From positions 4,340,001 to 4,404,000 of the forward strand of contig OW203771.1 in the NCBI GenBank assembly GCA_934045905.1: a stretch of DNA of 64,000 nt, in the 5' to 3' direction. Shown in pieces: positions 1-10,400 of this stretch. The notes beneath the pieces are model-generated. The model was given only the letters and a program-made list of their open reading frames with translations. It was not told the DNA's origin and did no database searches. The number at the start of each line of letters is the position of its first letter. The stretch's first letter is position 1. The position numbers and the translations under genes were made by a program. This DNA is from Leuctra nigra. Its lineage: Eukaryota; Arthropoda; Insecta; Plecoptera; Leuctridae.

Positions 1-178
1 CAACCCCAGTAAAACCACAAATTAAAACCACCTTCGGCTGATTTGTTCAAGCCTTCTTCAGTTGGCTTGAAGAAAGCAACCGAAGACGTGTGCTTACTGT
101 ATACCAGTGTTGACCAGATTAAGAGTTTATAATAAGAGTTGTATACTGATCAGTGTTGGGATGTTATAATTGAATCAC

Positions 179-352
179 CTTCTCGTGTAGGCTGTCGAAG
201 GCGGTGCTCCGGTGCGGCGGATTCTTGTATTCATCTACGAAGACTTTGCTGAAGTTATTCGTCATGAAGTTCTTGATCAGGCCGACTTGGTTCAGTGCGA
301 TGATCCCGATCGTGACCTCAGCGATGAACACGCCGATGAGAAGCACGGCGTA
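179..352 (-). CDS. TSP-1 exon 3 (TM3 and start of large loop)
   Basis: A 174-bp phase-0 exon beginning YAVLLIGVFIAEV and ending DSLHEK. The acceptor is GAATCCAG and the donor is AAG|GTGATT. It aligns over its full length with exon 3 of TSP-2, TSP-3 and TSP-4. Confidence 0.9.
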
Positions 353-3180
353 CTGGATTCAAGAGAGTACATCATTTTAAGAGTAATCAAGGTTTATATT
401 TAACCGAATTCTCGGTTATAAGCTGAGTAATTGAAGAAATACCTTCTTATGGATGGTAATTTTAAAGAAATTCCTTAGTCCCATTGTATGGGACTATTTT
501 TTATTTTTACTCCGGTATTAGGTTCGTAACAGGTCACACTAGTTTTCTAATCGAGCTGAAATGTACATCAAAGGTAAGAGGGCGGAAATCAATTTAAATG
601 TTTCATTAGATGAGCTCATAAAGCAGTAATTCTGTCTTCATCCAAACATATTTGTTGGTAACATGAGTCATTGTGAAATAAAAATACTTCAATATAACTG
701 AATGCTGACAAATGTTGACAGTGACAGTGACAGTGACTAATGTTGTCAAATTTCAATTAAGAGAGCTTGATAACATCATTCCAAAAGTGAGCAACACCAA
801 ATCGAGCAAATGGACATCTACCCTTCTACCTCTAAGGTACTGATAAAGACCACTTGACTAATTTTCTATACGGTCTTTAAGCAACTTCGTTTGATTGAAA
901 GTGAAACAAAATCTTTGTTCAAAAGCATGAGGATTTAATATTTATTTGTGATAATCTTTAATCCTGGTTATGAATCTTCAAAATTCTAATTCAAAAGTAT
1001 TTATTTGCATATAAATCAATGGACTTTTATACTATAGATACTTAAAACGTATTGCTTTTCATCTTTAATTAATCTAATTTGTAGTGTATGAACACTTTAG
1101 TGTTTTAAATGTTGTCAGGAAGCAATGTGAAATGTTTGTGTCTCACAATATTGAGCAGACAGACGCTCTTGCAGATGGCCCCGCAGCATCCTGCGAACCC
1201 GATGATGACGATGAGAGAACCGACCACGATGATGGATATTGCCGTGCCGGAGAATGCGCCGTGCAGGATGCTGTCATACGTCTGGAATCCCTTCTGGATG
1301 AGGACACCCATCACTAGGATGGCGATGCCGGTGAGCTGCATGAGACAGATGATATGAGATGCTGGATGCCATGGACCACATCCAGTGGATAGTCAGGATG
1401 ATACACAGGAAATAATACTCATTGAGATCTTATCTCAATCATTAGCTATTTTTTTTTGTATATTGACGGATTGTGTCAAATTTTCCAAAAATACCTCATC
1501 TCCCCAAGGCTCATTATTTACTCAACTGTTATGCAACTTTGGGACGTAGTTTAGATACCCATTTTCTCGTAATACTATTGAGAAAATTTAATAAATATTT
1601 AAAAAAATAAAGTTTTATTTTTCACATATTTCGTGAAAAAATACGAAAAAAAACTTTTTTGGCTACAAGTATTTCTTAAAATTTCTCAATAGTATTGCGA
1701 GAAAATGGGTATCAAAACTACGTCCCAAAGTTGCATAACAGTTGAGTAAATAATGAGCCTTGGGGAGACTTAGGTATTTTGGGAAAATTTGACACAATCC
1801 TTCAGTTTCCATAGCGGTCCCCAGGACTCTTAAAGGATATTGTACTTCTATTATTTTATATGTAGTTGAAATGTTAGAAAATGTAATTCATTATTATACA
1901 TAATAATTTCATGAGATTTGCAAGAGCAATTTCAAAAATTAATATTTTGAGGATATCGATCGGAACATATAGTTTTGTGTAATGTTTAAAAACACCATGC
2001 ATTATTTTCCCCTCACCAACGCAATCGTCATGCCAGTCAATGTTTTGTTGTGGCTTTTATGGGCAGGACCCTAGAATATTGGAGTTGTGAAGTGCGAGAA
2101 AAGTGATAACATCGGTTTTGACCAATATTGTTTTGCGTTATCCGACCACTTCCAGCGCCCCATCCTCTCTAGCGTATGCCGGTCATGTCTGACTTAGCTG
2201 TTATCTCTTGAGGCACACTTCATGGAAGTATTTATCAGAGATCAAGATGATCTCATCACTGACCTGGAATAGATTCTTAATGATAGTAATGCTACTATCA
2301 GCATTGATAGAAGCATTGCTAAGTACCTATAGCTGTAATACGAATAAGTAGTTATTTCATATATCGAAAGATTCCTATACATTGTAATAAGCCTACAATG
2401 TGGCTAAAAGCAGCTGCTATATTTTAGATTTCAGATTTCAGATTTGTGCGAAGAGGACAATTTGAAAGTTAATGACAAAATGGAGCAATCCATCAATGCA
2501 GTTCGATCCGGTGAAATACAACCTATACTTCAAAGTGAGTTTGTTTGCTTTGTTACACCTGCAGCCCAAGGCCAACTTCTATAGACACCTTGCCTGCAGC
2601 CATTGGACACAATTCTCTGTATGAGCGTTGAAAATACTTTTCAGTATGAATTGAGCTGGAAAAATCACTGAATGACTTTATTTAATCCTGGCACGTCGCA
2701 GCCCTCACCATGGGCAATAATTGTTCATAAACAATTTACATATTTTATTAAAAAATGCTAATTAGCTATACTAGCTGAAATCGTTATTTCAAAATATGAC
2801 TATCGCTCCATATCCCACCCTTTCCACCAGAACTGGGGTTTATGCTTTGAGTTATTAGCTTTGTTTTTAAAGTTGAACAATTACACACTCAAAATATGAC
2901 CTAGAACTTTATAAAAATTATCATTTCAAATATCAAACAATCTTTAATTAGGATTGTTTTGTTGTGATGATGTTATTACGGGGGATTTAAAAGATTTGTG
3001 ACCAAGTTTGATTTGTGCTCTATTGCATTCAAATCTACTTATAATATTTCAATTGTGATCTAATAGGTATTGATATACATAGAGTATCTATGAATAAATA
3101 CCACTCACCATAAACAGCACATTCGCAGCAAACAGCATGAATTTGACAACCCATGCCGCCAATCCACATAGGAAGCCCAT
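179..3180 (-). CDS. TSP-1, tetraspanin (5' three exons; runs off the left edge)
   Basis: A four-pass membrane scaffold protein of the tetraspanin family, cut by the window edge. Exons on the minus strand are 3180-3109, 1335-1147 and 352-179 (72, 189 and 174 bp), all phase 0, giving residues 1-145. Residues 1-24 (MGFLCGLAAW...) and the start of exon 2 form the cytoplasmic N-terminus and TM1. Exon 2 carries the small loop and TM2, ending in the family motif GFAGCCGA. Exon 3 carries TM3 and the start of the large extracellular loop. Splice junctions are ATG|GTGAGT, ATT|GTGAGA and AAG|GTGATT. The exons with the ECC motif and TM4 must lie left of position 1. The exon layout equals that of the three other tetraspanins here. 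Cargo or partner proteins cannot be told from sequence. Confidence 0.9.
353..1146 (-). other. TSP-1 intron 2
   Basis: AT-rich intronic DNA. I see no exon, RNA gene or clear mobile element. A short run of GTGACA repeats lies near 718-735. Confidence 0.7.
1147..1335 (-). CDS. TSP-1 exon 2 (end of TM1, small loop, TM2)
   Basis: A 189-bp phase-0 exon beginning LTGIAILVMGV and ending SVCLLNI. It contains TM2 and the motif GCCGA at its inner face. The acceptor is CATGCAG and the donor is ATT|GTGAGA. Confidence 0.9.
1465..1820. mobile_element. Foldback MITE, family F1 (copy 1)
   Basis: Two arms of about 150 bp are inverted copies of each other. The left arm contains GATTGTGTCAAATTTTCC and CTTTGGGACGTAG, and the right arm holds their complements around an AT-rich loop. 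No coding capacity. It lies in TSP-1 intron 1, about 130 bp upstream of exon 2. A second copy is at 51097-51435. Confidence 0.8.
2186..2340 (-). promoter_or_regulatory. Intronic block conserved between TSP-1 and TSP-2
   Basis: This part of TSP-1 intron 1 contains AGCTGTTATCTCTTGAGG, CTTCATGGAAGTA and a later AGCATTG. The same motifs recur in the same order and spacing at 33893-34030, in intron 1 of TSP-2. Surrounding intron sequence is not alignable by eye, so this may be a retained regulatory element. TTATCT is a GATA-type site on the other strand. Function is inferred only from conservation. Confidence 0.45.
3109..3180 (-). CDS. TSP-1 exon 1 (start codon, N-terminus, start of TM1)
   Basis: A 72-bp exon with ATG at 3180-3178, coding 24 residues that start MGFLCGLAAW and end NVLFM, followed by the donor ATG|GTGAGT. 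It is nearly colinear with TSP-3 exon 1. Confidence 0.88.
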
Positions 3181-3400
3181 ATCGACGATGTTGGGCGCGT
3201 TTTACAACTAACAGTAGGCGAAATCACAGACCAACTCGTTTAATACTCCTATAAATTCTATTGAGCCGCTTGAAGATAACAGAAGATCAAATACACAAGC
3301 AGTGATAAAGCATGGCTTATGATAAGGCTGTCAATAATCATATTGTTGGAACTCATCCCTTGGTATCAGTTTATCTGTGCATGAGTGATTGCATATTAGG
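3181..3400 (-). promoter_or_regulatory. TSP-1 upstream region and 5' leader, shared with TSP-2
   Basis: Read on the minus strand, the leader contains TCTGTGATTTCG, then GTTGTAAAAC before the ATG. The same words, in the same order, precede the TSP-2 ATG at 43436-43520. Further upstream, ATATTGTTGGAA and ATCCCTTGGT are also shared with 43620-43680. A weak TATA-like TTATAGG lies near 3256-3250. The promoter therefore duplicated with the gene. Confidence 0.5.
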
Positions 3401-3427
3401 TGTGGCATGAATGATGGAATGGGAATG

Positions 3428-3835
3428 TCCCAACGGCTGGTGTGTTGGATACCTCGGTTCTCGTCAGATCACCGAACATTGAGCGCGGTCAGCGGTTGGA
3501 TGGGTGACCATTCAACTCTGTCTTGCCAGGTTGCTGCCGTTGGGTCAGAGAGACTGGGGTGTTTGGGGGTTAGTGTGACGACCTCCCTCCACCTGTTATC
3601 AGTCTCTCGACGGCGCGGGTTGTGGAGGCCCGTGCTGTGAATGTTACACCGTCCTTCGGATGGGACGTTAAGCCGTTAGCCCCCTTGGTATCTTTCGTCA
3701 GGAGTAGGCTACATGCCGGTACCGGGTTTCCTCTCCTCCCTTCTCTGTATAATTATGGTCGCGTCTACCTGTGCAGGCGAGCTACCCTCATAGCACGTCA
3801 CAGCTCGGACTAGTAGCCTGTCAGGAAAACGTTCA
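3428..3835 (+). mobile_element. SINE with 5S rRNA-like head
   Basis: Positions 3430-3520 resemble the 3' two-thirds of 5S rRNA, with TCTCGTCAGATCACC, GAGCGCGGTCAG and GTTGGATGGGTGACC, which cover the internal promoter region. An unrelated body follows with CGTCCTTCGGATGGGACG and TGCCGGTACCGGG. This head-plus-body layout matches the 5S-derived SINE3 class. It is diverged and not a working 5S gene. A related 5S-like fragment is at 24805-24880. Open frames across it are chance. Confidence 0.6.
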
Positions 3836-4296
3836 GTACTTGTGATCCATGGAAGATGGATGTTTTTTCTATGAATTAGAATTGAATGTGGCTATGTATT
3901 AAGACTTGCTAGAAGGTAAACTGAACTATTCCTTTAAGTTATGAAGTTGAGTTTGGATTGTTTTCGGTCTAGCATAATATTACAATTCCTTTTTTTTAAA
4001 TTTGAAACACAATTTTTAGAAAACAGAGCATGCTTTAAAGTATTGTCGCGTTTTTTGAGTCAACATATAGCGTGTAAGTCACATGTTATAGCATAGTTAT
4101 AGATAGTACAATCAAAATCCAACGTGCATTTTTATTGCAATAATTACACAGTACGTTTTATTTATGTCTTTGAAAAGACAAGAAAATTACTTTCATATCT
4201 CAAAAGTCGAAGCAAATGCGCATATAAAATTATAATTACTTAAAGCTGACACTCGATTGTAGTTTTCCACCGCAATTCATGACCTTGGAGTTGAGG

Positions 4297-4303
4297 TATA
4301 AAT
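4297..4303 (+). promoter_or_regulatory. TATA box of the GM2A-like gene
   Basis: TATAAAT lies about 60 bp upstream of the proposed start codon. A pyrimidine-rich Inr-like stretch (GTCTTCAGC, 4329-4337) sits about 30-35 bp downstream, the usual spacing, implying a 5'UTR of about 25-30 nt. Confidence 0.6.
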
Positions 4304-4358
4304 GGCGTGGAGTCGAAGGGTCGTCTTTGTCTTCAGCAAGAGTCAACAAGCAAGTGTC

Positions 4359-4404
4359 ATGGCCGCCGGAACACTTGGACTTTGCATAGTCGTCGTCGTG
4401 GCAG
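4359..4404 (+). CDS. GM2A-like exon 1 (first half of signal peptide)
   Basis: Codes MAAGTLGLCIVVVVA plus one base, then the donor GCAG|GTAGAC (phase 1). The ATG has a good context (GTCATGGCC) and follows a TATA box at normal spacing. The in-frame ATG at 4302 overlaps the TATA box, so it cannot be the start. Confidence 0.65.
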
Positions 4405-7400
4405 GTAGACCCCAATTTGACACGCAGAAACTTCCAAATTCATATCAATTCGCTCGCTCATCAACGCGTTTCACAGAGCGCAGTCGTAGAATATTATAAG
4501 ACAAGATTATAAGCTTTGATCCTTTATTTCATAGTCTTGAAAATAGGGAATAGATGAATGTTGAGATTATATTTTGTTTATATACAGAACATGTAGTGGC
4601 TGGTGTCAGCGATCAATTCATTGGTCCTGTTCCAAACTTCAAGTGTTGATTGACTACGATACTTTTGCTAATTTGCCGAGTGTTACATGGTGTTGTGACG
4701 ACTGCATGACAGAGGATTCACCAGTGCATCACATTACTACGCAAGTTGAACATCAGAATAAATTGATTAAAACCTGCATTAGTGGTTTGAAATCGCAAGG
4801 TGAGCAGTTAACAGCACAAAATGAACTCATTAATGAATTAATGGTTGAGATTAAGAGCCTGCGGGAGGCGAAGAGTTCGTCAGCGGGCATCCCACACCAT
4901 GTACGTCATCAAAGGAATGCGAAGAATGTAACCAAACACAACGCAGCAACAGAGCCGATTAGTCTTTACGACCTTGACAACCCTGCAGTTACGCTAGCGG
5001 ACGTCCTAAAACGGGGTCCTAAGCCGAAAATTCCCACACCAGTGAGCTCGCAAAACAAAACAGCTACTAATGACCTTGATGTGATCATGAATAACTTCCA
5101 GGATAATTCAGGCCAAGATGCTACACCCTCCGCTGACGAGTTTACTACAGTTACAAGACGAAAGTTCCGACGAAATAATCCCATAATTGGTACAGGTGGT
5201 CTCACTGCTGATGATCTCAAAGTAGCCGAGCGCCCGGAACCTAGGATGTGGTTGCATTTATGCCGTCTTCACAAAGATGTTAAAGTTGATGACGTAATGA
5301 AATATTTAAGTAAGAAGACGCCGGACTATCAGTTCAGCTGCGAGCAACTACAGGCAAGAGGGGACTACAGTTCTTTCAAGCTGGGCGCTCATCAAGACCT
5401 GAAGGAGGATCTCATGGATCCCGACTTCTGGCCGACAGGCACAGCTGTGCGACGGTTTTTTCTAAAACCCCGCCCCCCCAGGAACTCGGACGGATAAGCC
5501 TGCAATCCTTAGTTCTGCATAGCAATGTGCAATGTCTGCGAAACAAAATCGACCATTTAGAAATTATCGTGAAAAATATTAAACCTGACTTTATCTGCGT
5601 GTCTGAACACTGGTTGAAAGCCGAAGAGGTTGATAGCATGAAACTATGTGAATATGTGTTAGCTAATGTTTATTGCAGAGTGAAATGTAAAAATGGTGGG
5701 GTGGCTATATATGCTAAGGAAGGTTTAGATGTGAGGAAAGTTCAGCAACTTAATAAGTTTAATGTTGAAGGCCAGTTTGAATGTACTGCTGTCTCAATGG
5801 AAAGTTTTTATGTTAAAACTATCATTGTATGTATTTATAGGCCACCCTCGGGTGACCTCAAGATATTTTTTAGCAATTTAGATAACATGCTGCAACTTAT
5901 TTCGTGCAAAGACCATGAATTTATTGTGATAAGTGGCGATTTTAATATCAATCTTATGAATGCTGAGGATGCTGCTAGTAATAAGTTGATCGATTTGATG
6001 GCAGTGCATGGCTTGCATCCGGCTGTGAAAGATTACACACGTGTGACAGCGTTGTCTAAAACCGGCATTGACAATATTTTCACCAACTATGATTGTAAAC
6101 ATTATGAGGCAGAAAAAATTGACCTTGGAATAGCCGACCATTACTCGCAAATCTTAAGAATCCATAAGAACTAAGTGCAAGCTAAGAAAGTATCGATAAC
6201 CAAGAGAATCTTCAATACAAAAAATACGTCCGAATTTCAATGTGCACTTCATTCAGCGTGCTGGGACTCTGTATTTAGTGCCAACACAGTCAACGAGATG
6301 ATGGAAGAATTTATGAAAATATTTTTGAATAACTTTGACGTCAGCTTCCCACGCACTACAATAACGATAACTAACAAGAAAATTGACCGTAATCTTTGGT
6401 ACACTGCGGACTTAAAGCTGCTAGCACTTAAAGTTAAGGAGTCCTACCGCGAGTCGATTGAAAAAAATAATGATAATAGCTTATCCAAGTATCAGAAAAT
6501 TAAGAGAGATTACAGGGCAGCTATTGCCGATGCAAAAAAAGAATACAACGACGGCGCGCTGTTGACAGCTAAAAACAAGTCGAAGACAGCTTGGAATCTC
6601 ATCAAAAATAACAGTAACTCGACGCTCTCTACAACAAGTAAGAAGATCAACTTAACTGACGGAATTAACATTATTACGGCTCCTCAAGACGTCGCAGAAA
6701 AGCTTAACAACTACTTTGGCAGTATTGTCCACAAGTTGCTTGACGGGAAGACACAAGAGCGTAGTAATGTTCCTGTGCGAGCAGTCAGATCAGATGCAAA
6801 TCAAGTAATATTCTTAAGACCGATATATGGAAAGGAATTCCTTGACATTGTTGATAAAGTAAGCAAGAAACACTCAGCTGGGCCTGACGACGTACCTGGT
6901 AGTGTACTGAAACATGTTGGTATTTACATAATGGAACCTTTAATGCACATAATTAATGCTTCGTTTTCAGAAGGCGTCTTCCCTTGTAGACTGAAACAAG
7001 CGAAAATACACCCAATATTTAAAAAGGGTGATGCACGGAAAGAAGAAAACTATCGACCAATTGCTCTTTTGTCTGTTTTTGCTAAAATTTTTGAAAGCGC
7101 CATGCATTCCAGACTTATCGAATTTTTTAATAAACATGCCCCTCTTAATGATAATCAACATGGCTTCACCAAAGGAAAGTCAACCACCTCTGCTATAACA
7201 GTGTTTGTCAATAACATACTGAAAGCGCTAGATAATAATAAACCAGCATTAGGTATTTTCTATGACTTTACTAAAGCTTTCGACACGGTGAATCATGCAA
7301 TACTACTACAAAAACTAGCTGCTTTAGGAATCAGAGGAAATGCAAACAACTGGATTGAATCATACTTGTTAAATCGGAAGCAATCAGTGTGTATCAAAGG

Positions 7401-10400
7401 CGCTTCACGATCTTTCAACTCGAAAGAGATTACTATTAACACGGGAGTTCCCCAAGGTTCGACCCTTGCTCCTTTGCTTTTTACTGTCCTGACTAATGAC
7501 ATGCCTGATGATGTTAAAACAGGGCATCTCACACTTTTTGCTGACGATACTACCCACTTTGTGTCCGGGGATAATATCGACAGCGCTACTAAAGCAGCAA
7601 ACAGAGCTATTAATGAACTTGATGTGTGGTGTGGCAGGAATGATCTACTCCTGAATCTAGGTAAAACAGTGTCCATGTTGTTCCATTTAAAGCAGAGGAA
7701 AATTGATATAAGTCCTTACTTAAAACTTAACGGTAAAAGTATAACTGTTGCCACTGAGACAAGATTCCTTGGTTTAACTATTGACAACACTCTAGACTGG
7801 ACAGTTCATGTAAATAATGTTTGTAAACACGTCGCCTCCAGTTGTTATGTTATTAAGCGGCTGATGTCAATTGTTAATGTATCTGTAGTTAAGCTAGTCT
7901 ACTTTGCTTTTATCCATTCGAAGCTTCTGTATGGAATTGAAATGTGGGGTAACTCCCGGAATTTGAGTAGATTGTTTACTCTTCAAAAAAGAGCACTTAG
8001 ATTCATGGCGAATGCCAGCTTCAATCCTACAGCTGATATATTTTATAAAGACTCATGTAAACCTCTATTTAGAAGATTTAATATTTTACCTTTACCGTGC
8101 TTATATATTTACAGTGTCATAATACTTGTTGTAGCTGATAAAAATTTTGATCTCAAATGCAGCAGCACCCATAATTATAGTACTAGAAATAGAAACGCTT
8201 TAAAATCTGACCCTCACAAGCTTACAATGTTCACTAAGGATCCTCTTTATGCTGGTGCAAAATGTTTTAATGCTCTGCCATATTATATTCAAGTTGAAAG
8301 AGAAACAACATGTTTTAAAGTTATTTTAAAGAAATTTCTTATTGACCAGTGTTTCTACAAAGTGAAAGAATTTGTTCCCTATGTTTAAGAAAGATTTGTT
8401 ATGTTATGTATGTATTGATTGACGATGCCCATATTTGTATTAATCTACGGGAAAATAAATAAACTTGAACTTGAACTTGAACTTGAATAGCCTCAAAGAG
8501 CAATGTGAAATTTTATTATATTTTTTTAATTCATATATTTCCCATGAATTTATTAGTTTTCGACATATCACTCCTCTGCAAAAACAAGCTGTACGTCACA
8601 CGCCGTGTTCCCTGTGTTACGGGATGCAAGAACCGGCTCTGGCTAACATTATCTATGCGGCCCGACTCGGCGTGTGACGTCAAATTGTGTTTCATGGACA
8701 GCTACAATCAACCAAACTTCGTAAATTCGTTCCTTGAAAACTATTCAACACACAACAAAAAATAATACCACGTCAGTCTTCAAAAACATCTCAACTTTCA
8801 TAAAATATATATTATTCTAAAATCTAAACTTCACTTCGTTTCCCTATTATACAGAATAGTAGTTTTAACTTGGACACAACCCTGTTCTCGCTGAGGATTA
8901 ATCGATCGTGATTCAAATCTCGATTGTGTTGTAACAATGAGATCGACATGTGAATCGTGATCGAAGTCTAGGTCAAACAAAAGAAAATACATATTTTAAA
9001 TTGAAGAACATACAGAATCATGCTCTAATTTGCAGCATTTTAAAGTTCAACTTTATACTTTCCGCCATATTGATTTCGATTGTAATTGAACTGGATCATG
9101 ATCGAATCCTCAGTGAGAACGGGGTATTACCTGCATGTGTGGAGATTATTAAGAAATCAGATAACAATTCGACGTATGTTGTTATGCAAAAAGGAACCAG
9201 CCCACAAAATTAAAAAATTAGTAAGGTCTTTTTTCTGAGAGATTTTGACCTCAACTTTAATTTTCAAAAGAGAACCAACCCACATTTTCTGTGTAGTGTA
9301 AACATATTTTATTAAGCTTTATCTATGCTACACAAACCCTATCTCTACCTTTACAATAAGCAATACGGAACCAATCCACAGGGTTGGTTCCTTTTCACAA
9401 TTTTAATTTATACTGTATAACAACTATAATTTCACATCGATCATAAAGGAACCAATTTTGAAGTAACCACAGTGTATTTAAAATATTTATAGTAAATACA
9501 AAAAATATTAAAATTCTGCCGCACAACAAAACAAAAATAACTGATTTAGTCCATAAATTAAATAAACTATGATGTAAAACGCGTTACCCTCAATATATCA
9601 GTTCATGATACCTGTGGGTTGGTTCCCTTTGTATAACTACGTCCTATATGTTGTTTCCAGCGCTCCTGGTGCCTCAAGTGTGTAGCGCCAAAGAGAACGC
9701 GGTAAGAAGCAAACTCATTCAACTCAATTATCAAGAGAGCGGAGCGAGCGTCTCCAGATGAAACTTATGGCATAATCTCTGTTTTTTTTTAATCTGCGTT
9801 TTCCCATTTAAATTTTAAAAAAAGTTATGGAGCATGTTTTTTTTTTACAAAACGTTCTTTTCTGCCCAGTTCTTCTACAGTTTCCTCTGTAGTTTATACT
9901 TAGCTTGGCAATGAAGAAACTTTGTGTGGAAATAAAAATCGTTTGACCGATCGATCACCAAATTTTGCATGGTCATTGGTACCATCATTTAAATGTTTTT
10001 TTTTGACAAATCAGTAGTAATGAACTTCAAGAATAAATGACATTTTACTTTCATTTTTATGCTTCATTTATCATTTATTATGATAATAAGTAGCACGAAT
10101 ACCATTGAATTATGCGTATTTTACAATGCAATCTGCATAGGGAAACAGTTTTTCCCAAAAAGCACATTCTTAGACAATCCATTATAGAAACATCGCCAAA
10201 ACATAAAATAATTATAGGTAATAATGGATGGATTTATAAAAACATAATTGTTATTACTAAAGAAAATGTATAGAAGTTGTGATTAATTGTAAAAAAAAAA
10301 AAAGAGTGACGGAAGTGGTCGCTTGGGGTACCTATACTGTGACCCCACAGAAGTTTTCAGCACTGCTGATCGTCCGTCGATTTTTTTCAAAGATACTATT

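Larger units (their letters stand above)
4560..8490 (+). mobile_element. CR1/Jockey-type LINE, 5' truncated
   Basis: A non-LTR retrotransposon with ORF1, an APE-type endonuclease, a reverse transcriptase and a 3' end of AATAAATAAAC followed by short CTTGAA tandem units (8459-8488). Such simple 3' repeats are usual for CR1/Jockey-group LINEs, which prime reverse transcription on nicked target DNA. The 5' end is lost inside ORF1. It lies in sense orientation in intron 1 of the GM2A-like gene. Confidence 0.85.

Noticed and set aside
3389..3813. Two short plus-strand frames near 3.4-3.8 kb
   Set aside because: They fall within the SINE with the 5S-like head.
4302..4499. ATG at 4302 as the start of the GM2A-like protein
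   Set aside because: It overlaps the TATA box and would lie upstream of the likely transcription start. ATG at 4359 has better context and gives a clean signal peptide.
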